64,000 nt of DNA from Janthinobacterium lividum PAMC 25724 (GTDB taxonomy: Bacteria > Pseudomonadota > Gammaproteobacteria > Burkholderiales > Burkholderiaceae_D). This document shows positions 1-9,104 of this stretch, in pieces (within the stretch, counting starts at the first letter, position 1; every line of letters starts with the position of its first letter). The translations under genes and the position numbers were made by a program. Under the pieces are notes generated by a model. That model searched no databases. It was not told the origin of the DNA and was given only the letters and a program-made list of their open reading frames with translations. The stretch lies in the NCBI GenBank assembly GCA_000242815.2, contig AHHB01000041.1, positions 1 through 64,000 of the forward strand, written 5' to 3'.

Positions 1-135
1 CTGCAGCATGACTGCGGCAGCATGGCGCCGCCCCCAGGCGCGCGCCGCACGCCACTGGCAGGCCAGCAGCACGCTCAGCATCACAGCCATGCATAGGCAT
101 AGGCACAGTGCCAGCAGCAGCAGCAGCGCCGTCAT
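1..135 (-). CDS. N-terminal part of a membrane protein (cut by window edge)
   Basis: The reading frame opens with ATG at 135 on the minus strand and runs off the window start, so only 45 residues are visible. They begin MTALLLLLALCLCLCMAVML and continue hydrophobically for about 27 residues before an Arg-rich stretch, as in a membrane anchor with the positive side following it. The start ATG overlaps the stop of an 11-codon reading frame (ATGA), which has the better ribosome-binding site, so translation is probably coupled. The function is unknown because the rest of the protein is missing. Confidence 0.45.
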   Translation of the reverse strand, partial: MTALLLLLALCLCLCMAVMLSVLLACQWRAARAWGRRHAAAVMLQ

Positions 136-167
136 GCATCACCCGTCAGGCGGAAAGTGAAGGACAT
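132..167 (-). CDS. possible 11-residue leader peptide
   Basis: A short frame (MSFTFRLTGDA) starts at 167 behind AAAGGAAAAGC, a good ribosome-binding site. Its TGA overlaps the ATG of the downstream membrane-protein frame. This may be a translated leader that couples to the next gene. It could also be chance, because 11 codons carry little statistical weight. Confidence 0.25.
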   Translation of the reverse strand: MSFTFRLTGDA

Positions 168-262
168 GCTTTTCCTTTGCAACACGCGCCATGCGAGCGG
201 GCGCAGATACATGCTGAAAGGAAATAGTATAAGAATTTAGGCGCGATATTTGCCTGATCGGA

Positions 263-288
263 CACCGCTTGACTGGCATCAAGCGGTG
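263..288 (-). terminator. stem-loop after the chemotaxis receptor gene
   Basis: A perfect 10-bp stem (CACCGCTTGA/TCAAGCGGTG) with a 6-nt loop lies 15 bp beyond the stop of the receptor gene. There is no T-run on either strand, so it may protect a 3' end or work together with Rho rather than act as a classic intrinsic terminator. Confidence 0.4.
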
Positions 289-303
289 CGGGACAAGCCT
301 GCG

Positions 304-1917
304 TCAGGTCAGCGACAGCCTGCGGGCCGGCGCAGCGAGACCGGCAGTGGCATGCAGTTTGAAGATGCTGACGGCATCTGCCAGGCTGGCTGCCTGCTGC
401 TGCAAGGCGTCTGCGGCGGCCGCGGCCTGCTCCACCAGCGCCGCATTTTGCTGCGTCACGCCATCCATCTGGCTGATGGCGATGCTGATCTGCTCGATGC
501 CATCGCTCTGCTCCACGCTCGCCACGGCGATCTCGCCGATGATAGCGTTCACGCGCTGCACGCTGCTGACCACGTCATTCATCGTGCGTCCTGCCTGGCC
601 GGCCAGCACACTGCCCTCTTCCACCGTGCGCACGGATTCGCCGATCAGCTGCTTGATTTCCAAGGCGGCCGCCGCCGACCTGTGCGCCAGGCTGCGCACT
701 TCCGAGGCGACGACGGCAAAGCCGCGTCCCTGCTCACCCGCACGCGCCGCTTCCACGGCCGCATTCAGGGCCAGGATATTCGTCTGGAAGGCGATGCCGT
801 CGATGACGGCGATGATGTCGACGATGCGCTTGGACGAGTCATTGATATGGTTCATGGTCTGCACCACTTGCGCCACGGCCTCGCCGCCGCGCTGCGCCAC
901 GTCGGAGGCACCGCTGGCCAGCTGACGCGCCTGGTCCGCGTTGTCGTTATTCTGCCGCACGGTGGTGGTCAACTCGATCATCGAGGCGGCCGTTTCTTCC
1001 AAGGAACTGGCCTGTTCCTCGGTGCGCGAAGACAGATCCATATTACCTCTGGCAATTTCGGTCGACGCCGTGGCGATGGCATCCGTGCCGACCCGCACGC
1101 GTCCCACGATATCGGCCAGGTTACCACTCATGGCCTTCAAGGCACGCAGCAGATCGCCGATTTCATCGCGGCTGCTGTCGGCCACCACGGCGCGCAAGTC
1201 GCCGGCCGCCACTTGCTGGGCGATGCCGACGGCCGCACCCAGCGGCACCGTGATGCTGCGCACCAGCCACCACACCGTGGCGCTACCGACGACCAGGATC
1301 AGCAGCACGGTGGCCAGCATGACGATACTGGCGCTGCGGTTCGCGGCGGCGTCCTGCTCCTTCATCTGCGCCATCAAGGCGTGCGACTGTTTGCCGATGC
1401 CAGCGACGATGGCGTCGATCTGGCGCGTCGGTTCGCGGTCCATGCCTTTCACCAGCGCATCGACCGTCTGGGCACTTTCGGCGCGCGCGCCGTCGTACTG
1501 CTTCAGCGCCGCCAGATAGCTCAAGCCCAGCGCATCGTGCGCCTGCATGGCTTTCGCCACGGGTGCCGTATCGAGTTTCAAGGCCGTCATCAATGACTGC
1601 AGGCCGGCCAATTCCTTGCGCGTTTGCGCGCCGCTGGCGACAAACGCTTCGCGGTAGCGCTGGAAGGCGGCCGCATCGCCGCCGCGCAGCAGGATGTTTT
1701 TCCATTCCTGCACCTGGATCTTGAATTCCACCTGCGCGCTGCGCGCCGCGTCAACCGCTTCCGTCAAGGCCACTGAGCGCTGCATGGCATCGGCACTGCG
1801 CGTGCTGGCCGCGTCGAGCGCGCTCCAGCCACGCACGCCGACGAACACCAGCGCAATAAAAAAGAAAGCGCCCAACAGACCCAGGCGGACGGAGATTTTC
1901 AGATTCGCTAATTGCAT
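304..1917 (-). CDS. methyl-accepting chemotaxis protein
   Basis: A 537-residue transmembrane chemoreceptor that would pass a periplasmic signal to CheA/CheW. Membrane helices lie near residues 12-30 and 198-219 and enclose a helical sensor region of about 165 residues (four-helix-bundle type). A HAMP domain follows (about 220-272), then the cytoplasmic signalling domain. The conserved hairpin tip near 375-410 reads GIAFQTNILALNAAVEAAR and then GEQGRGFAVVASEVR. No CheR-tethering pentapeptide is present at the C-terminus. The start at 1917 is preferred because it follows GGGAGAAAC and begins MQLANLKISVRLGL; an upstream in-frame extension has no support. The gene is monocistronic by spacing. The ligand cannot be predicted. 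Confidence 0.93.
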   Translation of the reverse strand: MQLANLKISVRLGLLGAFFFIALVFVGVRGWSALDAASTRSADAMQRSVALTEAVDAARSAQVEFKIQVQEWKNILLRGGDAAAFQRYREAFVASGAQTRKELAGLQSLMTALKLDTAPVAKAMQAHDALGLSYLAALKQYDGARAESAQTVDALVKGMDREPTRQIDAIVAGIGKQSHALMAQMKEQDAAANRSASIVMLATVLLILVVGSATVWWLVRSITVPLGAAVGIAQQVAAGDLRAVVADSSRDEIGDLLRALKAMSGNLADIVGRVRVGTDAIATASTEIARGNMDLSSRTEEQASSLEETAASMIELTTTVRQNNDNADQARQLASGASDVAQRGGEAVAQVVQTMNHINDSSKRIVDIIAVIDGIAFQTNILALNAAVEAARAGEQGRGFAVVASEVRSLAHRSAAAALEIKQLIGESVRTVEEGSVLAGQAGRTMNDVVSSVQRVNAIIGEIAVASVEQSDGIEQISIAISQMDGVTQQNAALVEQAAAAADALQQQAASLADAVSIFKLHATAGLAAPARRLSLT

Positions 1918-2147
1918 GTGTTTCTCCCGGCGGCAAAAACAGGCTGGCAACAAAATTGCTGCCAAAAACATCTAATTCTCACCAAATAGGCAAATCATGC
2001 AGCGCATGCTGTAAAAAACCAAGCGGCACTTTCGCTAGAGAAAAACTTTCAGCATAGAAACAACAAATTACAAGGAAATATTGACTGAGTAACCATATTG
2101 CCGGGCGCGCAGCATGGGCAGGCCAGCAATCTTACCCACAGCACCAC

Positions 2148-2666
2148 TCATGCTGGCCACTGCATCGGATCGGTCAACAGCTGATACATCACGTAGGCGT
2201 CGACATAGCCCAGCTGCGCGTGGCGGTAGGCCAGCGGCAGGGTGCCGATGATGCTAAAACCCAGCTTTTTCCACAGGGTGACGGCGGCCAGGTTGGTGCT
2301 GACGACGAAGTTGAACTGCATCGCCAGGAAGCCGGCACGGCGCGCTTCTTGCATGCAGTGCACGCCCATCAGGCGGCCCACCCCCACACCCTGCGCGGCC
2401 GGATCGACCATGAACAAGGCATTGGCCACGTGCGCGCCATGCCCCGGCTGGTTCGCTAGCAACCTGTACATACCCAGCAGGCGCTCGCTGCCCATCACGG
2501 CGACATAGCTTTGCACGCCAGGGCCGAACCAGTAGGCGTGGCAGTCTTCGCGCGAGGTAGCGGCGGGAAAGGCGCAGGTGTCGCCGCCGGCCACCAAGGT
2601 CTGGAAAATCGACCACATGGCCTCGAAGTCCGATTCCTGGGCAAGACGGATGTCAATTTCTTTCAA
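2148..2666 (-). CDS. GNAT family N-acetyltransferase
   Basis: A 172-residue acyltransferase-like protein. The acetyl-CoA binding motif A is seen as DPAAQGVGVGRLMG, followed by the typical TNLAAVTLWKKLGF motif B near the end, so the fold is well supported although the substrate is unknown. I chose the TTG at 2666 because GGAGG sits 5 bases upstream and the conserved domain begins immediately after it (MKEIDIRLAQESDF). An open frame upstream overlaps cytosine deaminase and is not supported. The gene lies about 80 bp downstream of codA in the same direction and is probably cotranscribed. Confidence 0.85.
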   Translation of the reverse strand: MKEIDIRLAQESDFEAMWSIFQTLVAGGDTCAFPAATSREDCHAYWFGPGVQSYVAVMGSERLLGMYRLLANQPGHGAHVANALFMVDPAAQGVGVGRLMGVHCMQEARRAGFLAMQFNFVVSTNLAAVTLWKKLGFSIIGTLPLAYRHAQLGYVDAYVMYQLLTDPMQWPA

Positions 2667-2746
2667 GGTGCGCCTCCGGTAGCTAAAGTATGCGCAGATT
2701 GTCGGGGATTTGCGCCGGGTCGTCCAGTGGCATACGCATCGCCATT

Positions 2747-4021
2747 TCAGCGCCCCAGGCGAAAATTCACGCTCACAGGGCGTCCCTCCAGATGCAGGCG
2801 CGCACTGGCACGCGGCGCTTCGCTGACGACCTTGCCACGGCGTAGTACCAGGCGCCGCGCGGCGCGCAGGCGCAGCGCTTCCACCGTAGAGCTGCAATCG
2901 AGGATCAGCAAGTCCGCATGGCAGCCAGGTGCAATGCCATAGCCATCGAGGCCCAGGATGCGCGCTGGCGTTTGCGTCACCGCCAAAAAGCACTCGTGCA
3001 TGGCTTGCTGGCCCGTCATCTGCGCCACGTGCAGCCCCATGTGCGCCACTTCCAGCATATCGCCCGAGCCGAGGCTGTACCACGGGTCCATCACGCAATC
3101 GTGGCCGAAGGCGACAGCGATGCCGGCGGCCAGCATCTCGGGCACGCGCGTCATGCCGCGCCGCTTCGGATACGTATCGTGGCGCGCCTGCAGGGTGATG
3201 TTGATGAGAGGGTTGGCGATGGCTGCCACACCTGCCTCGCGGATCAGCGGTAATAGTTTGCTGACGTAATAATTGTCCATCGAATGCATGGACGTCAGGT
3301 GCGAACCCGTCACCCTGCCCTGCATCCCCAAGCGATGGCTGTGGAAGGCCAGGGTTTCAATGTGGCGCGACAGCGGGTCGTCCGACTCGTCGCAATGCAT
3401 GTCCACCATCAGGCCCCGCTCGCAGGCAAATTCGCACAGCAGGCGCACCGATTCGGCGCCGTCGGCCATGCTGCGCTCAAAATGCGGGATGCCACCCACC
3501 ACGTCGACGCCCATGGCAATGGCGCGCTTCAATTGATCGAAGGCGCCGGGGCTGCGCAGGATGCCATCCTGAGGAAAGGCCACCAGTTGCAAGTCGAGAT
3601 ACGGCGCCACTTGCCGCTTGACGTCGAGCAGGGCTTCCACGGCCAGCAAGCGCGGGTCGCAGATATCGACGTGCGAGCGGATGGCAAGCAAGCCGCGCGC
3701 CACGGCCCAGTCACAATACTGCAGGGCGCGCTCCACCAGTGCATCCTGCGTCAGCTGCGGCTTCAGTTCGCCCCACAAGGCGATGCCTTCAAGCAGGGTG
3801 CCGGAAGCGTTCACGCGCGGCAAGCCATAGCTGAGCGTGGCGTCCATGTGGAAGTGCGCATCGACAAACGGCGGCGTGACCAGATCACCTGCGGCGTCGA
3901 TCTCTTGCGCACCCTGCACGGGCAAGGCAGGGCCGACGGCGGCGATGCGGCCGTCGTCGATGGCGATATCGATGGCGCGGCGCCCATCGGGCAAGCTGGC
4001 ATTGCGGATGACTAAGTCCAT
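2747..4021 (-). CDS. codA: cytosine deaminase
   Basis: A 424-residue amidohydrolase-fold enzyme that deaminates cytosine to uracil in pyrimidine salvage; E. coli CodA has 427 residues. The metal-binding HxH is seen in VDAHFHMD, the catalytic region as DMHCDESDD, a further metal-site histidine in GSHLTSMHS, and the late aspartate in AFGHDCVMDPW. The ATG at 4021 is preceded by AAGGAG and begins MDLVIRNASLPDGRR, matching the usual N-terminus. No codB permease is adjacent. Because the wider family includes isoguanine and creatinine deaminases, the exact substrate is inferred from overall similarity. Confidence 0.88.
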   Translation of the reverse strand: MDLVIRNASLPDGRRAIDIAIDDGRIAAVGPALPVQGAQEIDAAGDLVTPPFVDAHFHMDATLSYGLPRVNASGTLLEGIALWGELKPQLTQDALVERALQYCDWAVARGLLAIRSHVDICDPRLLAVEALLDVKRQVAPYLDLQLVAFPQDGILRSPGAFDQLKRAIAMGVDVVGGIPHFERSMADGAESVRLLCEFACERGLMVDMHCDESDDPLSRHIETLAFHSHRLGMQGRVTGSHLTSMHSMDNYYVSKLLPLIREAGVAAIANPLINITLQARHDTYPKRRGMTRVPEMLAAGIAVAFGHDCVMDPWYSLGSGDMLEVAHMGLHVAQMTGQQAMHECFLAVTQTPARILGLDGYGIAPGCHADLLILDCSSTVEALRLRAARRLVLRRGKVVSEAPRASARLHLEGRPVSVNFRLGR

Positions 4022-4405
4022 GCGAACACTCCTTGAGTTGATTACGCTGCCTGGTGCTTGAGCTACATTGCCATTGCAGGCGTTTTTCGTGGGATGCTGC
4101 AGTGCAAGAAGGCGGCCACTCACAAAAGCATCGCCATACATTGGCCGACAACACCTTGCGCATGCGCAAACTTCCCACCAACGCTAGCAGGCCCACAAAT
4201 AGGGCAAGCATACGCCACGCGGCCTGCATAAAATAACTTTCAACTAACTCGAATCACCGCTAGACTATGCATATTGCATTGCATCATAATTAATCCATCA
4301 TCAGCTATTTAGCACGCTAACTACTTTACAAAACGCGGCCCACTCTGGTTTTCGGGATTTTGCAGAGCGTTTTGCCAGCATTTTAATCCGTACAAAGGAG
4401 TAAAT
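4022..4405. other. intergenic region between divergent codA and phasin
   Basis: This 384-bp gap holds the divergent promoters of codA and the phasin gene. The phasin side is AT-rich and ends in a strong ribosome-binding site (AAAGGAG). On the minus strand near 4229 a frame starts MQAAWRMLALFVGLLALVGS, which looks like a membrane helix, but it has no ribosome-binding site and runs into codA, so I do not call it. A PhaR-like motif is listed separately. Confidence 0.6.
4275..4286 (+). promoter_or_regulatory. possible PhaR repressor site
   Basis: TGCATTGCATCA matches 11 of 12 positions of TGCRNYGCASMA, the motif I recall for PhaR of Herbaspirillum. It lies about 120 bp upstream of the phasin start. 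PhaR commonly represses phasin genes until polyhydroxybutyrate accumulates. The match is recalled, not searched. Confidence 0.4.
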
Positions 4406-5299
4406 ATGTTTCCGCTTCCTGAACACCTTTCCAGCGCCGCCAAATCGCAACTGGAAAGCCAGTTGCAAATTTTTAACACCCTGACCGGCAAAGTCTTCGA
4501 AAGCGCCGAGAAAATCATCGCCCTGAACCTGAACGCAGGCAAGGCTGCCCTGTCGCACACGGCAGAAACGGCGCAGCACCTGCTGGCAACACAGGACCCG
4601 CGCGACTTCTTTCGCTACAGCACCAGCCAGGCGCAGCCGAACATCGAAAGCGTGCTGGCGTACAGCCGTCAGCTATTCGGCATCGCCTCGAGCACCCAGG
4701 CGCAATTGCTGGCCTCGGCCAAGGCCCGCCTCGATGCCGCCGCCCCTGCTAGCGTCACGTCAATGAGCCAGCCGACGCTGGCCGTCGCCGCTCCTACTAC
4801 TGAACCGGCCGCCGCACCGGCACCTGCGACAAGCGCGCCGGCCCATGCCGCCCAAGTTGCGCCAGCCAAGCCTGTCGATGTGGCCAAAACTGCCGTGGTG
4901 GTCAAGCCTGCCGTAGTGGCCACGCCTGCCGATGTCGCCAAACCTGCCGTAGCGGCCAAGCCTGCCGCAAAGGTAGCGCCCGCTCCCGCCCTCGTCGCTG
5001 TTGCTACGCCAGCAGCCAAGCCAGCGGCAGCGCCTGCCAAAGTTACCGAGAAAGTTGCCGAGAAAGCGGCCGACAAGCCCGCCGTGCAAGCAGTCGTGGC
5101 CAAGCCAGCGATCAAGCCCGCCGACAAGCCATTTCCTTCGAGCAAACCAGCCGCCAAGCCAGCCAGCGCCGCTGGCAAGAGCGTGGCCAAGATTACCGTG
5201 AAACCAGCAGCCAAAGTTGCGCCCAAGGGCACGCCATCGAAACAGCTCGACATGCTGGGTGGCAGCAAAGGCAGCGGCCGCAAGCAAGGCCACAAGTAA
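4406..5299 (+). CDS. phaP: phasin (PHA granule-associated protein) with long Ala/Pro/Lys tail
   Basis: A 297-residue granule-coating protein that would bind polyhydroxyalkanoate inclusions. Residues 1-115 form the helical phasin domain (MFPLPEHLSSAAKSQLESQL, then FNTLTGKVFESAEKIIALN). The remaining 180 residues are low-complexity Ala/Pro/Lys/Val repeats of the KPAVVAKPA type, ending in a Gly-Arg-Lys-Gln stretch. The start follows AAAGGAG. The stop codon lies inside a 12-bp tandem repeat array and differs by one base from the CAA codon found in the other units. An intrinsic terminator follows, so the gene is monocistronic. Confidence 0.88.
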   Translation: MFPLPEHLSSAAKSQLESQLQIFNTLTGKVFESAEKIIALNLNAGKAALSHTAETAQHLLATQDPRDFFRYSTSQAQPNIESVLAYSRQLFGIASSTQAQLLASAKARLDAAAPASVTSMSQPTLAVAAPTTEPAAAPAPATSAPAHAAQVAPAKPVDVAKTAVVVKPAVVATPADVAKPAVAAKPAAKVAPAPALVAVATPAAKPAAAPAKVTEKVAEKAADKPAVQAVVAKPAIKPADKPFPSSKPAAKPASAAGKSVAKITVKPAAKVAPKGTPSKQLDMLGGSKGSGRKQGHK

Positions 5300-5344
5300 G
5301 GCCGCAAGCAAGGCCGCAAGCAAGGCCGCAAGCAAGGCCGCAGC
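5276..5344 (+). repeat. 12-bp tandem repeat spanning the phasin stop codon
   Basis: Five units of GGCCGCAAGCAA plus a partial sixth are in frame with the phasin and encode Gly-Arg-Lys-Gln. The second unit reads GGCCACAAGTAA; its two transitions give Gly-His-Lys-stop. The three later units lie downstream of the stop and would be translated if it were read through. Confidence 0.9.
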
Positions 5345-5381
5345 TTAAAGCGGCAGCAGCAGCGCCACAGCGCGCACTACA

Positions 5382-5403
5382 ACGGGCCACGGCCCGTTTT
5401 TTC
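5382..5403 (+). terminator. Rho-independent terminator after phasin
   Basis: The stem ACGGGCC/GGCCCGT with a 2-nt AC spacing is followed by a run of Ts. It separates the phasin gene from the ABC exporter genes. Confidence 0.85.
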
Positions 5404-5518
5404 TTGCGTGCCCGTCCACAGCGCGCTTTTCCGCCTTGTTGTATCCTACGCGTACTTTCAGTCTGCGGGCCCGTTCTTCCGCCCCGCGACATCCCATCAC
5501 AAAAAACAAAAGGTAACC

Positions 5519-7270
5519 ATGAGTTTATCGAGGCTCATCGCCGGCTTCGTGCGTCAGCACAGTGCGGCGTATGCCGCCGCCGCCGCCATGCTGGCCGGCG
5601 TCGCCGCACTGACCGTCTGGATCCCCCGCCGCGTGGGCGCCATCATCGACGCACTGGCCGCACACCGCATGACGACGAACGAACTGTGGCTTGAGCTGCT
5701 GACCCTGCTCGCCTTGGGCGTCGTCATCTACTTCCTGCGCGTAGGCTGGCGCATTACCCTGTTCAAGGCCGCCTACCAGCTGGGCGTGATGCTGCGCACG
5801 CGCTTCTACACGCGCATGTCGCAGCAAGGCGCCGCGTTTTACCAGAACCAGCGCACGGGTGACCTGATGGCGCTGGCGACGAACGACATCGACGCCATCG
5901 AAATGGCGGCCGGCGAAGCCATGCTGGCAGGCTTCGACGGCAGCTTGACCTTGCTGATGGTGCTGGGCATCATGCTGCTGGGCGTGGACTGGCGCCTGGC
6001 CTGCATCGCCCTGCTGCCCTTCCCGCTGATGGGACTGGCCTTCTGGCGTATCTCCAGCCATATTCACACGGCATCCACCGATTCATTAACACGCTTTTCA
6101 GCGCTGAACGAACATGTGCAGGAGTCGCTGTCGGGCGTGCGCACCTTGCGCGCGCTAGGCCTGGAAGAGCGCAGCAGCAAGCAATTTTCCACCCTGGCCG
6201 GCCACGCGGCGAACGCCAGCCTGACGGCGCAGCGCTGGGAAGCGGCGTATGAACCGGCGGTCGGCCTGACCCTGACGACGGCGACGGCGCTGACCCTGGG
6301 GCTGGGCGGCTACCTGGTGTGGCACGATCAATTGACCATAGGCGCGCTGACGAGCTTTTCCATGTATCTGGGACAGCTGATCTGGCCCATGTTTGCCGCC
6401 GGCTGGGTACTGTCGCTGATCGAACGGGGCCGCGCCGCCTGGCAACGGCTGCAGCCGATGCTGGACGCGCCGCTGGCGATCGACGATCATGGCAGCATCG
6501 CCACGCTGACGCCCGGCCCGCTGCAACTGACGGACATCGGCTACGCCTACGCGGGCCAGACGACGCCGGCGCTGTCCGGCATCTCGCTGCTATTGCAGCC
6601 AGGCCAGACCCTGGGCCTGGTCGGGCCCACCGGCAGCGGCAAGTCGACCCTGCTGCGCGTGCTGCTGCGCCAAGTCACGCCACAGTCAGGCACGGCTACC
6701 TGGAATGACCAGCCGCTCGATGCGTATGCCTTGCATGCGTTGCGCGCGGCCATCAGCTGGGTGCCGCAGGAGTCCTTCCTGTTCTCGGCCAGCATCGCCG
6801 ACAATATTGCCCTGGCGCGTCCCGACGCCACGCGCGGGGAAGTGGAACGGGCGGCGCAGCTGGCCGATATCCACGATGACATCCTGCAATTTCCCGAAGG
6901 CTATCTGACGCATGTGGGAGAAAAGGGCATCACCCTGTCCGGCGGCCAGCGCCAGCGCGTGGCGATTGCCCGGGCCTTGCTGGCCGACAATGGCTTGCTG
7001 CTGCTCGACGATGCCCTGTCAGCCGTCGACACGGGCACGGAAACGCGCATCCTGCAGCACCTGGAAGAACTGCGCCGGCGCCGTCCCGAACGCAGCGCTA
7101 TCATCGCCAGCCACCGCCTGAGCGCCGTCGTGAATGCCGACCTGATCCTGGTGCTGCGCGATGGCCACATCACGGAAACGGGCAAGCACGACGCGCTGAT
7201 GCAGCGCGACGGCTGGTACGCCAGCCAGTGGCGTTATCAACAACTGGAGGCCAGCCTCAATGCCATCTAA
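5519..7270 (+). CDS. ABC exporter, fused membrane and ATPase domains (MdlA-like)
   Basis: A 583-residue half-transporter of the type I exporter fold, resembling the MdlA subunit of heterodimeric multidrug/lipid exporters. Six hydrophobic helices occupy about residues 15-310. The nucleotide-binding domain has Walker A GPTGSGKST (about 369-377), the Q-loop PQESFL, the signature LSGGQRQR and Walker B LLLLDDALSAVD. The Walker B region has Asp-Asp where Asp-Glu is usual, so this subunit may carry the degenerate ATP site of an asymmetric pair. The start ATG follows AAAGGTAACC. The stop overlaps the start of the next half-transporter, as expected for obligate partners. Confidence 0.88.
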   Translation: MSLSRLIAGFVRQHSAAYAAAAAMLAGVAALTVWIPRRVGAIIDALAAHRMTTNELWLELLTLLALGVVIYFLRVGWRITLFKAAYQLGVMLRTRFYTRMSQQGAAFYQNQRTGDLMALATNDIDAIEMAAGEAMLAGFDGSLTLLMVLGIMLLGVDWRLACIALLPFPLMGLAFWRISSHIHTASTDSLTRFSALNEHVQESLSGVRTLRALGLEERSSKQFSTLAGHAANASLTAQRWEAAYEPAVGLTLTTATALTLGLGGYLVWHDQLTIGALTSFSMYLGQLIWPMFAAGWVLSLIERGRAAWQRLQPMLDAPLAIDDHGSIATLTPGPLQLTDIGYAYAGQTTPALSGISLLLQPGQTLGLVGPTGSGKSTLLRVLLRQVTPQSGTATWNDQPLDAYALHALRAAISWVPQESFLFSASIADNIALARPDATRGEVERAAQLADIHDDILQFPEGYLTHVGEKGITLSGGQRQRVAIARALLADNGLLLLDDALSAVDTGTETRILQHLEELRRRRPERSAIIASHRLSAVVNADLILVLRDGHITETGKHDALMQRDGWYASQWRYQQLEASLNAI

Positions 7271-9079
7271 GACCGACCAAGCCAGCAGCACCACGCAGTC
7301 CGTGCGCCGCCAAGCCGCGCAAGCGATCGGCCTGCTGCGCCGCGCCGCCGCGCCCGACCTGCGCCATTTATATTGGGCCACATTCTGGCTGATCTCGCCG
7401 CCGCGCTGGAAGTGACGGGCCCCATCCTGGGCAAAGCCCTGATCGACCAGCACTTGCTGCCGCGCAACCTGGACTGGACCCGCATGTCGCTGCTGCTGGG
7501 CGGCTGCCTGCTGACGGGCTGGATCGCCTCCGGCCTGCGCTACCTGCAACTGGTGCGCCTGTCCGGCCTGGCCATGCGTTCGGTGCAGCGCCTGCGTGAA
7601 GGCGTCTACCAGCACGTGCTGCGTCTGCCGATGGCCTTCTTCGACCGCGCCATTACGGGGCAATTGGTCAGCCGCGTCACGAATGACACGGAGGCCGTCA
7701 AATCGCTGTACGTGCAGGTACTGTTCGTCATCCTCGACAGCTCCATCGTCCTGCTCGGCACCATGGCCGCCATGGCTTTCCTCGACTGGCGTTTGATGCT
7801 GATCGTGCTGGCCCTGCTGCCGGCCGTGCTGGTGATCGTCTTCCTGTACCAGCGCTGGAGCGCGCCAGCCGTCACGCGTGCGCGCGCCCTGCGCAGCGAA
7901 ATCAACGGGCAGATCGCCGAATCGATCGGCGGCATGAGCGTGCTGCAGGCGAATAACGCGCAGCGCCGCTTCGGCGCGCGCTTCACTGGCATCAACCAGG
8001 ACCATTACACGGCGCGCATGCAGGAATTGCGCGCCAACGCCTGGCTGCTGCGTCCCGCGCTCGACATGCTCAACATCGTGCTGCTGTCCGTCGTCATCTT
8101 CAGCTTCGGCCAGCGCGAAATGGGCGCCGTGGAAGTGGGCGTGCTGTATGCGTTCATCAGCTATATCGCGCGCGTGATTGAACCCTTGATCCAGATCACC
8201 ATGCAATTTAGCCAGTTGCAGCAGTCGGTGGTGGCGACGGCCCGCGTCTCGGCCCTGCTGGACGAAGCGCAGGCGCTGGAACACGCACCGGGCAAGGCCA
8301 ACAGTGACGCACACCCGGCGGCGCGCCACGGCGCACATGACGGCGACACGCCCGCCGTGGACATCGCCCACCTGAGCTTCGCCTACGTGCAAAACCAGCC
8401 CGTGCTGCACGACCTGTCGCTGAGCATACCCCAGGGTGCGTTTTTTGGCATCGTCGGCCACACGGGCAGCGGCAAATCGACTTTGCTGTCCTTGCTGCTG
8501 CGCTTTTACCCCGTCACGCAGGGCAGCATCGCCATCAACGGCAGCGCCATCGACAGCATAGCCAACGCGCATTTCCGCGCCGATGTCGGCCTGGTGCCGC
8601 AAGACCCCTTCCTGCTGGCCGCTTCGGCGCGCGAAAACATCGACATGGGCCGCGGCTACACGCAGCAGCAGATCGAGACGGCGGCGCGCGCCGCGCATGC
8701 GCACGACTTCATCGCCGCGCTGGAACACGGCTACGACACGCCGCTGGGCGAAGGCGGCTCGCGCCTGTCGTCCGGGCAGAAACAGCTGATCGCGATTGCC
8801 CGCGCGCTGGCCGGCCAGCCGCGCATCCTGCTGCTCGATGAAGCCACGTCGCGCATCGATAGCCAGACGGAGCAAATCGTGCAGCTGGCCCTGAATGAAT
8901 TGCGCGGCAAGGTGACCATCATCGCCATCGCCCACCGCCTGTCGACCATCCGCGAGGCCGAGCGGATCATCGTGCTCAACCATGGCCGCATCACGGAAGC
9001 GGGAGCGCACGAGGAACTGATGCAGATCGAGGGCGGCTTGTACCAGCGCCTGTATCTGCTGCAGCAGTTGGCGGTGTAA
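7260..9079 (+). CDS. ABC exporter partner subunit (MdlB-like), apparent 1-nt frameshift near the N-terminus
   Basis: The partner half-transporter. An ATG at 7260, overlapping the upstream stop, opens a frame giving an MdlB-like N-terminus (MPSKTDQASSTTQSVRRQ, then LRHLYW) that ends at a TGA near 7413. The rest of the protein (ALEVTGPILGKALIDQH onward) continues to 9079 in the -1 frame. Adding one G to the GGG at 7375-7377 joins both parts as HLYWGHILADLAAALEV, so one base seems missing. Walker A GHTGSGKST, signature LSSGQKQL and Walker B ILLLDEATSRID are intact, with the catalytic Glu its partner lacks. It may be a sequencing error, a true frameshift mutation, or translation from the TTG at 7373. 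Confidence 0.8.
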
Positions 9080-9104
9080 GAGGAGGTGCCTAGCCCTCGC
9101 CTAG

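Noticed and set aside
2667-3098. N-terminal extension of the GNAT protein by 144 residues
   Set aside because: The extension lies over the cytosine deaminase gene in another frame, has shadow-type composition, and a good ribosome-binding site marks TTG 2666 as the start.
4022-4229. membrane-helix-like frame starting MQAAWRMLALFVGLLALVGS upstream of codA
   Set aside because: No ribosome-binding site, and after 30 residues the frame turns into low-quality sequence running into codA. Left as a remark in the intergenic entry.
7019-9010. 663-codon open frame on the minus strand opposite the ABC exporter genes
   Set aside because: It is fully antisense to two well-supported ABC transporter genes, has His/Gln/Arg-rich composition typical of GC-rich shadow frames, and no recognisable domain.
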